Of a DNA stretch of 64,000 nucleotides, positions 8,469-18,459 are shown in pieces; position 1 is the first letter of the stretch; each line of letters opens with the position of its first letter. Under the pieces are notes generated by a model. That model ran no database searches and was not told the origin of the DNA. It saw only the letters and a program-made list of their open reading frames with translations. Source of the stretch: JAMXLO01 sp963819855 (GTDB taxonomy: Bacteria; Pseudomonadota; Alphaproteobacteria; Acetobacterales; Acetobacteraceae). The position numbers and the translations under genes are program-made. The stretch lies in contig CAWFYC010000023.1 in NCBI GenBank assembly GCA_963819855.1, positions 62,001-126,000 on the forward strand, written 5' to 3'.

Positions 8469-9799
8469 ATGGCCGCAGGTCGGCGGTTCGCTTTTGGCCG
8501 GTTTCGTTCCGATACGCGCACGGGACAGCTCTGGCACGACGGCAGCGAAGTAAGCCTCACGGCGCGGGCGGACCCGCGTTGCACGCTCTGGCCGAACAAG
8601 CACAGGAACTCGTCACGAGGCAGGACCTGTTCGAACGCATCTGGGGTGGCATGGCGGTAACCGACGATGTGCTCACATCGTGCATTCAGAAGCTGCGACG
8701 CCGCTCTTGGCGATGACGCCTGCCACCCCCGCTATATCGAGACCCGGCACCGGCGCGGCTACCGCCTCATGGTACCGGCCTTACCGATCTTCGATCAAGG
8801 CGACACCGTTGCGGCGCGCAGGTGAGCGCCTCGGCGCAGACCCGGGGCGTGGCGCGCCCGCTACTCGCGGTCTTCCCGCTACAGGCTCTGCCGGATGAGG
8901 AACGCCTCAACGCAATGGCCGCGCGCGTCACCGCGGAACTCGATCGTCCGGCATCAAATCAGGGAGGAGGTGCCGACCTCACCTATGCGGTGCGCGGAAG
9001 TTTACTTCGGCTTGACGACGGTCTGACATTGCTGCTGCGTTGCGAGATCGGGCACCGGGGCGCCGCGCTCTGGTTCGCGCGGCCCGGACCCGGCATCGGG
9101 CCGCTGGCCGGCTGGCCGGCGGGCCAGGTAGGGCGATCGGCGCGATCCAGTCAGCGATCCAGATCACCACAATGCGCCGTGCGAGGCAGCGTAACTGCGA
9201 CGGCGCCCCCGAAGCCCATGGCTGGAGGCGCTTGCCCTTTCTGGTGCGCTCGAACCTGGCGCCAACCGCCAGGCATTGGCTCTTCTCGGCAAAGTCCTGG
9301 ACGCTGCTCCCGATGAGCCGCCGGCCTTGCGCTGGCAGCGTGGTGCCACGCGCAGCGTAGCTCTACAACTGGTCGGCCGATGCCGCGCGCGACCGTCACG
9401 CGTTTCGCGACGTCTGCCATACTTCTGGGCCCGGACGATTCCACCTGTTTGACGATGATCGGCACTGCGCGGAGCCTGATCAGAGACCACGCCGGCGCTG
9501 GTCCGGTGCTCACCCGGGTGCTCCAGCTCAATCCATATTCGTCATGGATACACTCGAGGCTCGGTTGGCTGGCAACCTATCTGGACCAGCCGGACCGCGC
9601 GATCTGGGCGTATTGAAATCTGGTGCCCGCCGATCTCGCTGTCGGAAGGCAGACGGAGGCGGAGCGCGGCGTCGAGGTCATTTTGAGCGAACAACTTTCT
9701 CTGAGCATCGCAGCGGCCTGCGGCGCCATGGTGTTGTCGCGCCCCACCCTGGCCCGGCTCGCCGATGGCCTGTTGCGCGGCGGTCTTCCGCTCGGATGA
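8469..9799 (+). pseudogene. Decayed CadC-type winged-helix/TPR regulator
   Basis: Pieces of one protein can be read in shifting frames. An N-terminal winged-helix DNA-binding domain begins at ATG 8469 (GRRFAFGRFRSDTRTGQLW). It continues in a second frame (AQELVTRQDLFERIWGG) and a third (RYIETRHRRGYRLMVPA). Then come a linker, LLAVFPLQALPDEERLNAMA, TPR-like fragments such as PYSSWIHSRLGWLATYLDQP and a C-terminal LARLADGLLRGGLPLG. At least four frame changes are needed, so this is genuine decay and not a single error. The intact family would be a transcription regulator with a periplasmic or cytoplasmic TPR sensor. It is divergent from the TPR gene, which it may once have controlled. Confidence 0.7.
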
Positions 9800-9891
9800 C
9801 CTGCGAATGCCGGCGACGTAGCGCTGAAAGGGATGCTACCGGCCGGTAGGGTTTTGCTGTAGTGTCGCCGCCACGAGCAGGAGTTTCGTCC

Positions 9892-11148
9892 ATGAACGCA
9901 CCCGTGCACTTCGACCCGGCCGAGGACGCCTATGCGCTGCCGCTCGATCGGATCGACGTCAGCAATCCGAAGCTCTACCAGGACGATATCTGGTATCCGT
10001 ATTTCGAGCGTCTGCGCCGCGAGGACCCGGTGCACTACACAAAGGACGGCATGTATGGCTCGTACTGGTCGGTGACCAAGTACAAGGACATCATGTCGGT
10101 AGAGGTGGACCACCAAAATTATTCGTCCGAAGCGATGCTTGGCGGCATCTCGATCACCGACCGGCCGATGGAATATCGCCGCGCCAGCTTCATCTCGATG
10201 GATCCCCCGAAGCACGACGAGCAGCGCAAGGTGGTGTCGCCGATCGTGGCGCCGATGAACCTGAATAAGCTGTCGACCACGATCCGAGAGCGTGCGGGAA
10301 ACATCCTGGACGCGCTGCCGCGCAACGAGACGTTCGACTGGGTGCAGCACGTGTCGATCGAGCTGACCATCCAGATGCTGACCACGCTGATGGACTTCCC
10401 GTTCGCCGACCGCCACAAGCTGGTCTATTGGTCGGACTGCGCGATTGCCGATGTGAACGCCGGCACCGTCGTCGATTCCGAGGCGAAGCGGCTGGAGATT
10501 CTCACCGAGGCGCTGGAATGCTTCACCGAGCTTTGGCGCGAGCGTGCCAAGGCCGAGCCGGGGCCGGATCTGATCTCCATGCTGGCCCACGGCGAATCCA
10601 CCCGCGACCTGATCAACCGGCCGCAGGAGTTCCTGGGCAACCTGACCCTGCTGATCGTCGGCGGCAACGAGACCACGCGCAATTCGATCTCGGGCGGCGT
10701 GTGGGCGCTGAATCACTACCCCGACGAGTATCGCAAGCTGCGGGAGAACCCTGGTCTGGTGCCGAGCCTGGTACCGGAGGTCATCCGCTGGCAGACCCCG
10801 GTGATGCACATGCGGCGCACCGCGCTTGCCGACGGCGAGATCGGCGGCAAGCCGATCCGCAAGGGCGACAAGGTGGTGATGTGGTACATCTCGGGCAACC
10901 GGGACGAGGACGCGATCCCGCAGGCCAACGAGTTCATCATCGACCGTGCGCGGCCACGGCAGCATCTGTCGTTCGGCTTCGGCATTCATCGCTGCGTTGG
11001 CAATCGCCTGGCCGAGATGCAGTTGGGGATTCTGTGGGAGGAGATCCTCAAGCGCGGCATGGTGGTAGAGCTGATGGAAGAACCGAAGCGGGTTTACGCC
11101 AACTTCATCCGCGGCATCGCCTCGCTGCCGGTGCGGATCGCGGGGTGA
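9892..11148 (+). CDS. Cytochrome P450, CYP153-like
   Basis: This 418-residue soluble P450 has the I-helix block LLIVGGNETTRNSISGG, the K-helix ExxR in VPEVIRWQTP and the heme loop FGFGIHRCVG with ligand Cys at about residue 368. The N-terminal run IDVSNPKLYQ and the NRPQEFLGNLTLLIVGGN block strongly recall the CYP153 family, which omega-hydroxylates alkanes and fatty acids. CYP153 enzymes need a ferredoxin and a ferredoxin reductase, and neither gene lies next to it. The start at 9892 is preceded by GAGCAGGAG. Being a P450 is certain, and the CYP153 assignment is from memory of the family. Confidence 0.9.
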   Translation: MNAPVHFDPAEDAYALPLDRIDVSNPKLYQDDIWYPYFERLRREDPVHYTKDGMYGSYWSVTKYKDIMSVEVDHQNYSSEAMLGGISITDRPMEYRRASFISMDPPKHDEQRKVVSPIVAPMNLNKLSTTIRERAGNILDALPRNETFDWVQHVSIELTIQMLTTLMDFPFADRHKLVYWSDCAIADVNAGTVVDSEAKRLEILTEALECFTELWRERAKAEPGPDLISMLAHGESTRDLINRPQEFLGNLTLLIVGGNETTRNSISGGVWALNHYPDEYRKLRENPGLVPSLVPEVIRWQTPVMHMRRTALADGEIGGKPIRKGDKVVMWYISGNRDEDAIPQANEFIIDRARPRQHLSFGFGIHRCVGNRLAEMQLGILWEEILKRGMVVELMEEPKRVYANFIRGIASLPVRIAG

Positions 11149-11164
11149 GAGCGGTCGGATAAAC

Positions 11165-11193
11165 CTCCCTCTCCCGCAAAGCAGGGGAGGGAG
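11165..11193. terminator. Hairpin between convergent genes
   Basis: CTCCCTCTCCCGC and GCAGGGGAGGGAG form a 13-base stem with two mismatches and a three-base AAA loop. It lies between the stops of the P450 gene and the MFS gene, so it could end transcription from both sides. There is no clear U-tract. Its sequence resembles the arms of the palindrome at 2140-2238. Confidence 0.5.
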
Positions 11194-11197
11194 TGCC

Positions 11198-12532
11198 TCA
11201 GCCGGTCGGTGGCGCCAATACATCCAGCGGCACACCACGCGACTCCGGACCGAGCAGGTTCACTGTGAACGCCGCAATGACCAGCGCGGCCGCCACGGCG
11301 CCGAACACCGCGCCGATCCCATGGCTGGTCTGAATCCACAGGATCGCCGGGATGATGAACGCCGTCCCGAGCCGGCCCGCTCCCTGGGCGAAGCCAAAGC
11401 CGGAGGCGCGCGCGTTGGTGGGGAACACCTCGGAGGCGAAGATCTGCATCGAGTTGCCGGCAAGCTGGATGAAGAAAATCATGCCGAAGCCGACCGCCAG
11501 CAGCATCGTGTCGCTGGTGGCGTTGACGAATCCCACCGCGAACAGGCCGGCGAGCACGAACGAAACGATCGATGTGGGCTTCCGGCCGAAGCGCTCCAGC
11601 GTATACATCATGCAGAGGCTGGCGCAGGGGAACGCCAGCGTCATGCCGAACGTGTAGGTCAGCGATTTGGTGATCGTCATGCCACGGTCGGCCATCATGC
11701 TGGGAAGCCAGGTGCCGAGGCCCAGCGCCACCCCGAAGAAGGCGACGAAGCAGACCATTCCGGCGATGACGCGGCGGCGATACAGACGGAACACCACGCT
11801 GATCGGATCGCTGTGCGTGTTGCTGGCCGCGTCGGTGGCCAGTGGTTCGCTCGGCCCGGCAATGCCCATGCGCTTGAGCAGATCGATCGCACGGTCGCCG
11901 TGACCGTGCGTGGCCAGCCAGCGCGGTGATTCCGGCAGCGAGAACCGGAACAGGAACACGATCAGCGCGCACGCACCGATGACGATCCAGATGCCGCGCC
12001 AACCGAGCGTGTCGCGGAAGGCGAGTGCGAACAGGGTGGACAGCGGCCATGACCAGGCGCCGCCGATCATCTGCACGCCGGCGATGAAGCGGCCGCGGAT
12101 GTTCTTTGGCGCGTACTCGCCGGCATAGGCAAAGCACAACGGTTGTTCGGCGCCGAGACCAATGCCGGCGATGAAGCGCAGCACGGCGAGCCAGATGTAG
12201 TCGGGCGAGAACGCCGCCGCGATCGTCGCCAGACCGTAGAGCAGCAGGTTGAACTGATACACCGTCTTGCGGCCGAAGCGGTCGGTGAACTCGCCCTGTG
12301 CCAGCGTGCCGACGAACAGCCCGAACAGCGTTGCGCTGGCCACGGTGGCGATCTGCGGGGCGGTGGCGAAGCCGCTGCGCGTCATGTCGGGGATCAGCGA
12401 TCCCAGAATCACATAGTCCGCAACGTCGAAGAAATAGCCGGCGGCGATCAGCGCGAAGACGCGCCAATGGATCGGGCTCATCCGGGCACCGTCGAGTGAC
12501 GTGCCGACGAAGCCCTCGATGGTTTGCGCCAT
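11198..12532 (-). CDS. MFS transporter, aromatic acid/metabolite:H+ symporter-like
   Basis: This 444-residue inner-membrane carrier has 12 predicted helices and the MFS signatures DRFGRKTVYQ (loop 2-3), RFIAGIGLGAE and PESPRWL (central loop). The general pattern is that of the sugar-porter/AAHS families that import aromatic acids or other organic acids with protons. The start at 12532 follows GAGGGGAGGAA and yields MAQTIEGF; a longer in-frame start at 12604 has no such site. It lies about 100 bases downstream of an MmgE/PrpD gene, so it may import that enzyme's substrate or a precursor. Confidence 0.85.
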   Translation of the reverse strand: MAQTIEGFVGTSLDGARMSPIHWRVFALIAAGYFFDVADYVILGSLIPDMTRSGFATAPQIATVASATLFGLFVGTLAQGEFTDRFGRKTVYQFNLLLYGLATIAAAFSPDYIWLAVLRFIAGIGLGAEQPLCFAYAGEYAPKNIRGRFIAGVQMIGGAWSWPLSTLFALAFRDTLGWRGIWIVIGACALIVFLFRFSLPESPRWLATHGHGDRAIDLLKRMGIAGPSEPLATDAASNTHSDPISVVFRLYRRRVIAGMVCFVAFFGVALGLGTWLPSMMADRGMTITKSLTYTFGMTLAFPCASLCMMYTLERFGRKPTSIVSFVLAGLFAVGFVNATSDTMLLAVGFGMIFFIQLAGNSMQIFASEVFPTNARASGFGFAQGAGRLGTAFIIPAILWIQTSHGIGAVFGAVAAALVIAAFTVNLLGPESRGVPLDVLAPPTG

Positions 12533-12636
12533 GCATTTCCTCCCCTCGGATGCCGTCTGCGCGGCATGCCAGGAAGCGTTGCAGACCCGGACGCGTCGGG
12601 TCAACCACTGGCACGCGGCTTGAACACGGCAACGGG

Positions 12637-14031
12637 TCAGCGGGGGATGGTGAGCGCGATCAGCTTATGTCCCGCCGTGTCGACGCCTTCGAGATTGCGG
12701 CATGCATCCACGACCCCGGCGAATTGCGCTGCCGGGATGGCGAGACCGGGCGCGACCGGCTGGATGCGTCGCGCCAGTTCCTCGAAGTCCCAGATGAACT
12801 CCCGGCCGGTGCCTTCGCGGGTGAAGCTGCGTCCGTACTTGGTGAACACCGTGATGCGTGGGCCGAACAGCGTGCGGCGGACCATCGGGATCAGTGTGAT
12901 ACGGTGCATGAGGTCGAGCACCTCAGGCGGATCGGTCTCGCCCGGGCCAGGCTGCGCGCCGCGCAGCAGCGGGTAGCCTCGCGTGGCGGCGCCATACGCA
13001 GTGAAATATTGCGTGCTGCCAACACGGGGCTTGCCATCACTGCCAGGCGTTGGGAAGGCAGGGCTGGGGTATTCGGTCTCGAACCAGTTCACCACGGCCT
13101 CGATGCGGTCGATGTCGGCGTAGGCGATGTTGTGTTCCTCGCACAGTCGCGCGGTGACATCGACATGCGCGATGTTGTATCCGGCGGTCGAGTAGATGCG
13201 GTACAGCGTCTCGAGAAAGGTCCAGTCGTGGCCAAGGTTTTCCGTGATGCGTGCCAGGTCTGTGCTGGTGCGGCCGGTGAAGCTGTAGGTCAGCCGGCCC
13301 AGATTGTTGCCTGCATAGGCGTGATAGAAGCCGGCCTCGCCTTCCAGTGTCGTTTCGCCACCAGGCGTGCCGTGACGGGCCATTGCGACAGCGAGCAGCG
13401 CGTTGCGCACGGCGCCGCCTTCGCGCAGTGACCGGCCGCCACTGCGGGCACCCTCCAGGTTGCCCGCCGCCAGGTTCACGCATTGGGCAATGGCGCTGTG
13501 GATCTGGTTCGCATCGAGCTGCTGGAGCTTCGCGGCGGCGACCGCGGCGCCGAAGATGCCGAACACCGGGCCGGCGTGGAAGCCGCGTGCCATCACCGTG
13601 GGGATGAATTCCGCGGCCATTCGCTCCATCACCTCGTAGGCGGCGGCCACGGCAACGACGAACTGCTGGCCGGAGGCGCCGGTGGTCTCCGCTGCCACCA
13701 ATGCGGCGGGGATGATCGCCGTGCCCGGATGGGTGAGCATGCGGAACGTGTCCCACTTGCCACCCGCGAGGATCATTTCGGCATTGACAAAGGCGGCACC
13801 GGCCTTGGTGAGTCTGGTACCGTTGCACAGCACGGTCGCGATCCCCGCGCCGCCCTGTTCCTCGTCCTGCATCAGGGCAAGCGCCTGCCGACTGGCCGGC
13901 ATGTCGTGCGCGACCATTGCGGAGGTCAGCGCCTGAAGGATGACGCCCTTGGCGCGGTCCACAACCGCTCGCGGCAAATCGGTAAAGCGAAGGCCGGCGA
14001 CGAAGGCGGCAAAGTCACGACTCAGGGACAT
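12637..14031 (-). CDS. MmgE/PrpD family protein
   Basis: This 464-residue protein has the two-domain MmgE/PrpD (2-methylcitrate dehydratase-like) layout. The N-terminal helical domain carries the GGKWDTFRMLTHPGTAIIPA region and AGPVFGIFGAAVAAAKL, and the C-terminal lid domain carries TAGYNIAHVDVTARLCEE. The family includes 2-methylcitrate, aconitate and iminodisuccinate-type lyases, so a hydro-lyase acting on a polycarboxylic acid is likely. There is no methylcitrate synthase nearby, which argues against the propionate pathway. It pairs with the downstream MFS gene. A second, divergent MmgE/PrpD gene lies at 16165-17535. Confidence 0.85.
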   Translation of the reverse strand: MSLSRDFAAFVAGLRFTDLPRAVVDRAKGVILQALTSAMVAHDMPASRQALALMQDEEQGGAGIATVLCNGTRLTKAGAAFVNAEMILAGGKWDTFRMLTHPGTAIIPAALVAAETTGASGQQFVVAVAAAYEVMERMAAEFIPTVMARGFHAGPVFGIFGAAVAAAKLQQLDANQIHSAIAQCVNLAAGNLEGARSGGRSLREGGAVRNALLAVAMARHGTPGGETTLEGEAGFYHAYAGNNLGRLTYSFTGRTSTDLARITENLGHDWTFLETLYRIYSTAGYNIAHVDVTARLCEEHNIAYADIDRIEAVVNWFETEYPSPAFPTPGSDGKPRVGSTQYFTAYGAATRGYPLLRGAQPGPGETDPPEVLDLMHRITLIPMVRRTLFGPRITVFTKYGRSFTREGTGREFIWDFEELARRIQPVAPGLAIPAAQFAGVVDACRNLEGVDTAGHKLIALTIPR

Positions 14032-14145
14032 GATTGGGTCCGATCATTGCAGGACGGTCGCGGTTCCGCCGCAGCCTAGCGCCGGCTGGTCGGATGGAGA
14101 ACGCTATCGCGCTGGTCTACGTTAGGGCGCGCGTCGGGAGGGAAC

Positions 14146-15675
14146 ATGTATATCGGCACCCACGCCAGGACGGCGCCCGACCGTCCGGCGCTGATCATCA
14201 GCAGCACCGGCGAGATCCTGAGCTACCGGGATCTCGATATCCGCTCCAATCAGCTCGCCCACTACCTCCATGCCCAGGGGCTGCGGCGCGGCGATACGGT
14301 GGCGTTGTTCATGGAGAACAATCCGCGGTTCATGGAGGTGGTATGGGCAACCCGCCGCTCCGGACTCTACCTGACCGCGGTGAATCGCTACCTGACGGTG
14401 GATGAAGCGGCGTACATTATCGACGATTCCGACGCGGTCGCGCTGATCGCCTCGCATGCGCGGGCCGAGGTTGCCGCCGCGCTGCCGGCGCGATTGCCAC
14501 GCTGTCGCAGCTTCCTGATGACCGACGGCACGATCCCGGGCTGGTCCGCGTTCGAGGAGGCCGTGGCGTCGTTCCCCGCCCATCCGCTCGAGACCGAATG
14601 GCTCGGCGAACTGATGCTGTACAGCTCCGGGACCACCGGGCGTCCCAAGGGCGTCCGCCGCGCGCTGCGCAATGCCAAGGTGGGCGAGGACGATCTGCTG
14701 CAGCAGGTCGTATGAGGCTACGGGTTCGACCCGAATACCATCTATCTCTCACCGGCGCCGATGTATCACGCGGCGCCGCTCGCGTTCTCACTTGGCGTGC
14801 AGCACACCGGCGGCACGGTGGTGATGATGCCGCATTTCGATGCCGCCGAAGCACTGGAGCTGATCGCCCGTTACCGAATAACGCACAGCCAGTGGGTACC
14901 GACGATGTTCGTGCGCATGCTGAAGCTGCCGGAGACCGACCGCCGGCGCTTCGATCTCTCCAGTCATCGCTGTGCGATCCATGCTGCTGCACCCTGCCCG
15001 GTCGCGGTGAAGCAAGCGATGCTCGACTGGTGGGGGCCGATTCTCGAGGAATACTATGGGGGAACCGAGGGCAACGGCCTCACCCGAATCAATTCGGCCG
15101 AGTGGCTCGCGCATCCGGGCTCGGTTGGCCGCGCGGCGATCGGCGTGGTGCACATCTGCGATGAATCCGGCGTGGAGCTGCCGGCGGGCGAACCCGGCCT
15201 GGTGTATTTCGAGCGCGAGACAATGCCGTTCGCTTACTACAAGGATCCCGCCCGCACCGAGGCGGCGCAGCATCCGGTGCATCGGACATGGTCGACCCTG
15301 GGGGATGTCGGGTACGTGGATGCGGAGCAGTATCTGTACCTCACCGACCGCAAGGCGTTTATGATCATCTCCGGGGGCGTGAACATCTATCCGCGCGAAG
15401 TGGAGGACGTGCTGATCGGTCATTCAGCAGTGCGGGATGTGGCGGTGTTCGGACTGCCGGACCCGGAGATGGGCGAGCAGGTGAAAGCGGTAGTCGAGGT
15501 GATGGACGGGGTGACGCCGTCCGACGCGCTGGCGGCCGAACTGATCGCCTATGGCCGTGCGCACCTCGCACACTTCAAGGTGCCGAAATCGGTGGATTTT
15601 TGCGCTGCCCTGCCGCGGCTGCCGACGGGGAAGCTGTACAAGCAGGCGCTACGGGCGCAGTACCTGGCGCGATAG
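14146..15675 (+). pseudogene. AMP-dependent acyl-CoA synthetase interrupted by an in-frame TGA
   Basis: Both halves of an ANL-superfamily ligase lie in one frame, separated only by TGA 14713-14715 at codon 190. The first half carries the phosphate loop YSSGTTGRPKG. The second carries EYYGGTEGNG, GDVGYVDAEQYLYLTDR and the C-terminal catalytic lysine in PTGKLYK. Restored, it is 509 residues, the normal length for the family. The start follows GGGAGGG. Such enzymes activate carboxylic acids as acyl-CoA through an acyl-AMP. As read, translation gives a 189-residue fragment, and ATG 14761 could restart the rest. A nonsense mutation (for example from CGA or GGA) or a base-call error explains it. 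Confidence 0.8.
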
Positions 15676-15762
15676 ACGAGGGTCGCGCGTCAATGGTGCA
15701 GGCCTCGCCGCGCGCGCTCTGGCGTGACATGGTGGGCGGAGCGAGCTGAGGAGGACCGTGCC

Positions 15763-16128
15763 ATGCCCCAGACGTTCGACCCCGCAACCCTCGCGTCCCT
15801 GCGCAGCACCGGGGAAGTCCGCATCCGAACCGCTCGTCACAAGAGCAGAGGCGTCGTCATCTGGATCGTGGTGGTGGACAATGCAGCGTTCGTGCGCTCG
15901 GTCCGCGGCCCCGCTGGCAAATGGTTCGTCGCCGCCGCTGCCGATGCAACGGCAGTGCTTGAGTTCGATGGCCGCCAGCTTCCGGTCCGCGTGTTCCCGG
16001 TCACCGACCAGACTACTATCGAGGCCGTCAGCCAGGCGTTCCTGACCAAATACGCGACCAGCCCGTATGCGCAGTCGATCGTCGCACCCGACACGCTGGC
16101 CACCACGCTGCGACTCGATCCGATGTAA
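15763..16128 (+). CDS. DUF2255-like small protein
   Basis: This 121-residue protein resembles the DUF2255 family by its layout: a helical start (FDPATLASLRSTGEVRI), a beta strand with VVIWIVVVDNAAFVRSV and a GPAGKWFVAA block. The split-barrel-like pattern suggests a possible flavin or cofactor-binding fold, but no activity is established. The start at 15763 is preceded by GAGGAGG; an in-frame ATG 13 codons upstream lacks such a site. It follows the broken acyl-CoA synthetase by about 90 bases and may share its transcript. Confidence 0.65.
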   Translation: MPQTFDPATLASLRSTGEVRIRTARHKSRGVVIWIVVVDNAAFVRSVRGPAGKWFVAAAADATAVLEFDGRQLPVRVFPVTDQTTIEAVSQAFLTKYATSPYAQSIVAPDTLATTLRLDPM

Positions 16129-16164
16129 TACCTGCCGCCCAGGATAAGGACGCCTCCGCCGCAA

Positions 16165-17535
16165 TTATTCCACCCCGGACCGCAGCGATCGCGTGAACGA
16201 GGCAACATCCATGAGCCGCCGGAAATCGTGGATGAGCGCAAGGCTCGCTTCGATCTCCGGTCCGTGCATGCCCGCCGCCGGCACCAGGGCGCGATACTTG
16301 GCATCGATATCGCGCCAGTCGATCCCCAGCGCAGCGGCGCCCTTCGGCGCATACACCGTGCTCGAATAGCTCCGCCCGTCGCGCGTGCCGATGGTGACCG
16401 TCGCGCCCTGCCGATAACGCGCCGCATCCTCCGTGGGCGGCACGCCGACCTGCACGCGGTCGATCAGCCGGTGGATCACCGGATCCGCGATCTTCGCGGC
16501 GCTCGCATGCTCCCAGGAGAACGCATGATCCGCCACGCCGGCAGCGGCGAAATAGGCGGGGCTGTGCGCCATGTCGATCAAATCGGCCGGATGCAGCGGA
16601 CCCGACAGCTTCGTCATGCCGGGACGTGCGATGGTGATGCTCGCCACATCCGCTGCCGCGACATTCCCCTGACGCGCCGCATTGGCGGCCGCCTCGGCGA
16701 TCGCATGGTACGGATGGCCGCCAGGCACCAGCTTGATCGCCATATCGGTGCAGATGTCCCAGCTCTCGCCCAGGCCGCGCGTCGCGATCGCCGCGCCCGC
16801 GGTGCCATCGACGCCGCCGAATGTCTCGAAAAATCCATGTGGCGTCTCCAGTACCCGCTCCTCGCACTGGTAGCCGCGCTGCGCCGCCAGCGCCGCGTTG
16901 ACGCCCAGCATTGCCGCCAGCCCCGCGTGATACTCGCGCGCGGTCGAGGTGTCCGCTGCGGTCGCCAGCCCGCCGATCGAGGTTGCCGACAGTGCGATCG
17001 CCTGCGCCATCCGTGCCGCATCGAGCTGCAACAGTCGCGCCGCCGACACCGAGGCGGCGAACACCGCGCCGTGGCAGCCGTGAAAGCCACGTGCGCGGAA
17101 CCCTGGCGTGATTGCCTCACTGAGACGACCGGCCGCCTCGTAGCCACAGACGATCGCCGCCAGCACTGCCTCGCCGCCGATGCCGTCGCGTTCAGCGATC
17201 GCCAGCGAAACCGCGGTGAGCGGCGTGCCGGCATGGACGATGTTGCGCAGGTCGCTGTCATCCGACGCGGCGGCATCGCTCATCACCGCGTTCGCCTGCG
17301 CTGCATCGACTATCGGTGCGCGCGCATCGGCATCGAACCACAGCGACGCCTCCGGCCTGCCGCCGCGGTCGCGCGCCAGGCCGCGAATGATCCGCGCTGA
17401 AGTAAGCTGCGTTCCCGCCGCCGCGCTGGCGATGGTGCTGGCGATCAGCATCGCGGCATGGTCGATCGCCTGCGGCGGCAGATCGGCCACGGACACACCG
17501 ACAAGAAAGTCGGCCAACTGGCGAGCAACCGTCAT
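16165..17535 (-). CDS. MmgE/PrpD family protein
   Basis: This 456-residue second MmgE/PrpD member has the same two-domain pattern, with RNIVHAGTPLTAVSLAIAER, GFRARGFHGCHGAVFAASVS, and the C-terminal KLVPGGHPYHAIAEAAAN segment. It probably catalyses a lyase or dehydratase step on a substituted carboxylic acid. The start at 17535 overlaps the stop of the upstream EamA gene by four bases (ATGA), showing translational coupling. A CoA-transferase gene precedes these two on the same strand, which suggests that carrier, CoA activation and dehydration act on one substrate. Confidence 0.85.
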   Translation of the reverse strand: MTVARQLADFLVGVSVADLPPQAIDHAAMLIASTIASAAAGTQLTSARIIRGLARDRGGRPEASLWFDADARAPIVDAAQANAVMSDAAASDDSDLRNIVHAGTPLTAVSLAIAERDGIGGEAVLAAIVCGYEAAGRLSEAITPGFRARGFHGCHGAVFAASVSAARLLQLDAARMAQAIALSATSIGGLATAADTSTAREYHAGLAAMLGVNAALAAQRGYQCEERVLETPHGFFETFGGVDGTAGAAIATRGLGESWDICTDMAIKLVPGGHPYHAIAEAAANAARQGNVAAADVASITIARPGMTKLSGPLHPADLIDMAHSPAYFAAAGVADHAFSWEHASAAKIADPVIHRLIDRVQVGVPPTEDAARYRQGATVTIGTRDGRSYSSTVYAPKGAAALGIDWRDIDAKYRALVPAAGMHGPEIEASLALIHDFRRLMDVASFTRSLRSGVE

Positions 17536-18440
17536 CGGGCCTCCCTCCGCTTCCGTTCCCGAAACGCAATGTAGATGCCGGACGCGATGATCACCCCGGC
17601 TCCCAGCCACGTCCACAGATCAGGGAAATTGCCGAACACCAGATAGCCAAGCACCACGCTCCCCACCAGTTCGACATAGCCCAGCGGCGCGATCACCGCT
17701 GCCGGTCCAAGCTGGAAGGCGCGGATCACCAGATAATGCCCGAACCCGCCCAGCAGCCCCAGGCTGCAGAACAGCAACGCATCGAGCAGCGAGCGCGGCA
17801 TAACGAAGACGAACGGCATCGCCAGGCTCATACCCACCGAGCCGAGCAGCGCGGCGTAGATGTTACCGGTTGCCGCGCTGTCGACGCGCCCGACCAGGCG
17901 TGTGGCGATCTGGTACAGCGCGTAGGCGAACGACGACGCCAACAGCAACAGCACTACCGGATCGCGGAAGCCGCTGCCTGGACGGATCACCATCAGCGCG
18001 CCGGCGAAGCCGACCACCACCGCGCTCCAGCGCCGCCAGCCGACCTGCTCGTGCAGCAACGGCACCGACAGTGCGGTGACCAGCAGCGGCGAGGTAAAGC
18101 CGATCGCCGACGCAGTGGCGAGCGGTACCGCGCCGATTGCCATCACGAACACCAGGTTGCTCACCAGCATCAGCACCGAACGGCCCATCTGCACGGCGAG
18201 GCGTCGGGTGCGGAACAGTGCCCAGCGATACTGCGGCAGGAACACGAGCAGCATGACGATCAGGTGCCCGGTGAACCGTGCCCAGGTGATCTGTGCCGCC
18301 GGGTAGTGCGCGGCCAGCAGCTTCACCGCGACGTTCATGAATGGAAACGTCGAGACGCCGGCGCACATCAAAAGAATGCCGCGCAGCACATCGGATTGCC
18401 CGCGCAGACCGCGCGCGAAGCCGGCGAACACTGACCTCAC
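17532..18440 (-). CDS. EamA/DMT-family transporter
   Basis: This 302-residue protein shows ten hydrophobic segments in two EamA repeats, for example GILLMCAGVSTFPFMNVAVK, MLVSNLVFVMAIGAVPLAT and LGAGVIIASGIYIAF. The family exports amino acids or other metabolites across the inner membrane. The start used is a GTG at 18438-18440; a second GTG three codons later is possible. The gene begins about 20 bases after the expected end of the CoA-transferase gene and overlaps the PrpD start, so the three form an operon. Confidence 0.85.
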   Translation of the reverse strand: MRSVFAGFARGLRGQSDVLRGILLMCAGVSTFPFMNVAVKLLAAHYPAAQITWARFTGHLIVMLLVFLPQYRWALFRTRRLAVQMGRSVLMLVSNLVFVMAIGAVPLATASAIGFTSPLLVTALSVPLLHEQVGWRRWSAVVVGFAGALMVIRPGSGFRDPVVLLLLASSFAYALYQIATRLVGRVDSAATGNIYAALLGSVGMSLAMPFVFVMPRSLLDALLFCSLGLLGGFGHYLVIRAFQLGPAAVIAPLGYVELVGSVVLGYLVFGNFPDLWTWLGAGVIIASGIYIAFRERKRREAR

Positions 18441-18459
18441 CCGTCATTCCCGCGCAGAT

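Noticed and set aside
9577..11238. 553-codon minus-strand frame opposite the P450 gene
   Set aside because: It is an antisense shadow without domains, and the P450 frame has all catalytic motifs.
14713..14715. TGA in the acyl-CoA synthetase read as selenocysteine
   Set aside because: ANL ligases have no selenocysteine at this position, and I see no convincing insertion hairpin or Sec genes nearby. A nonsense mutation or read error is simpler.
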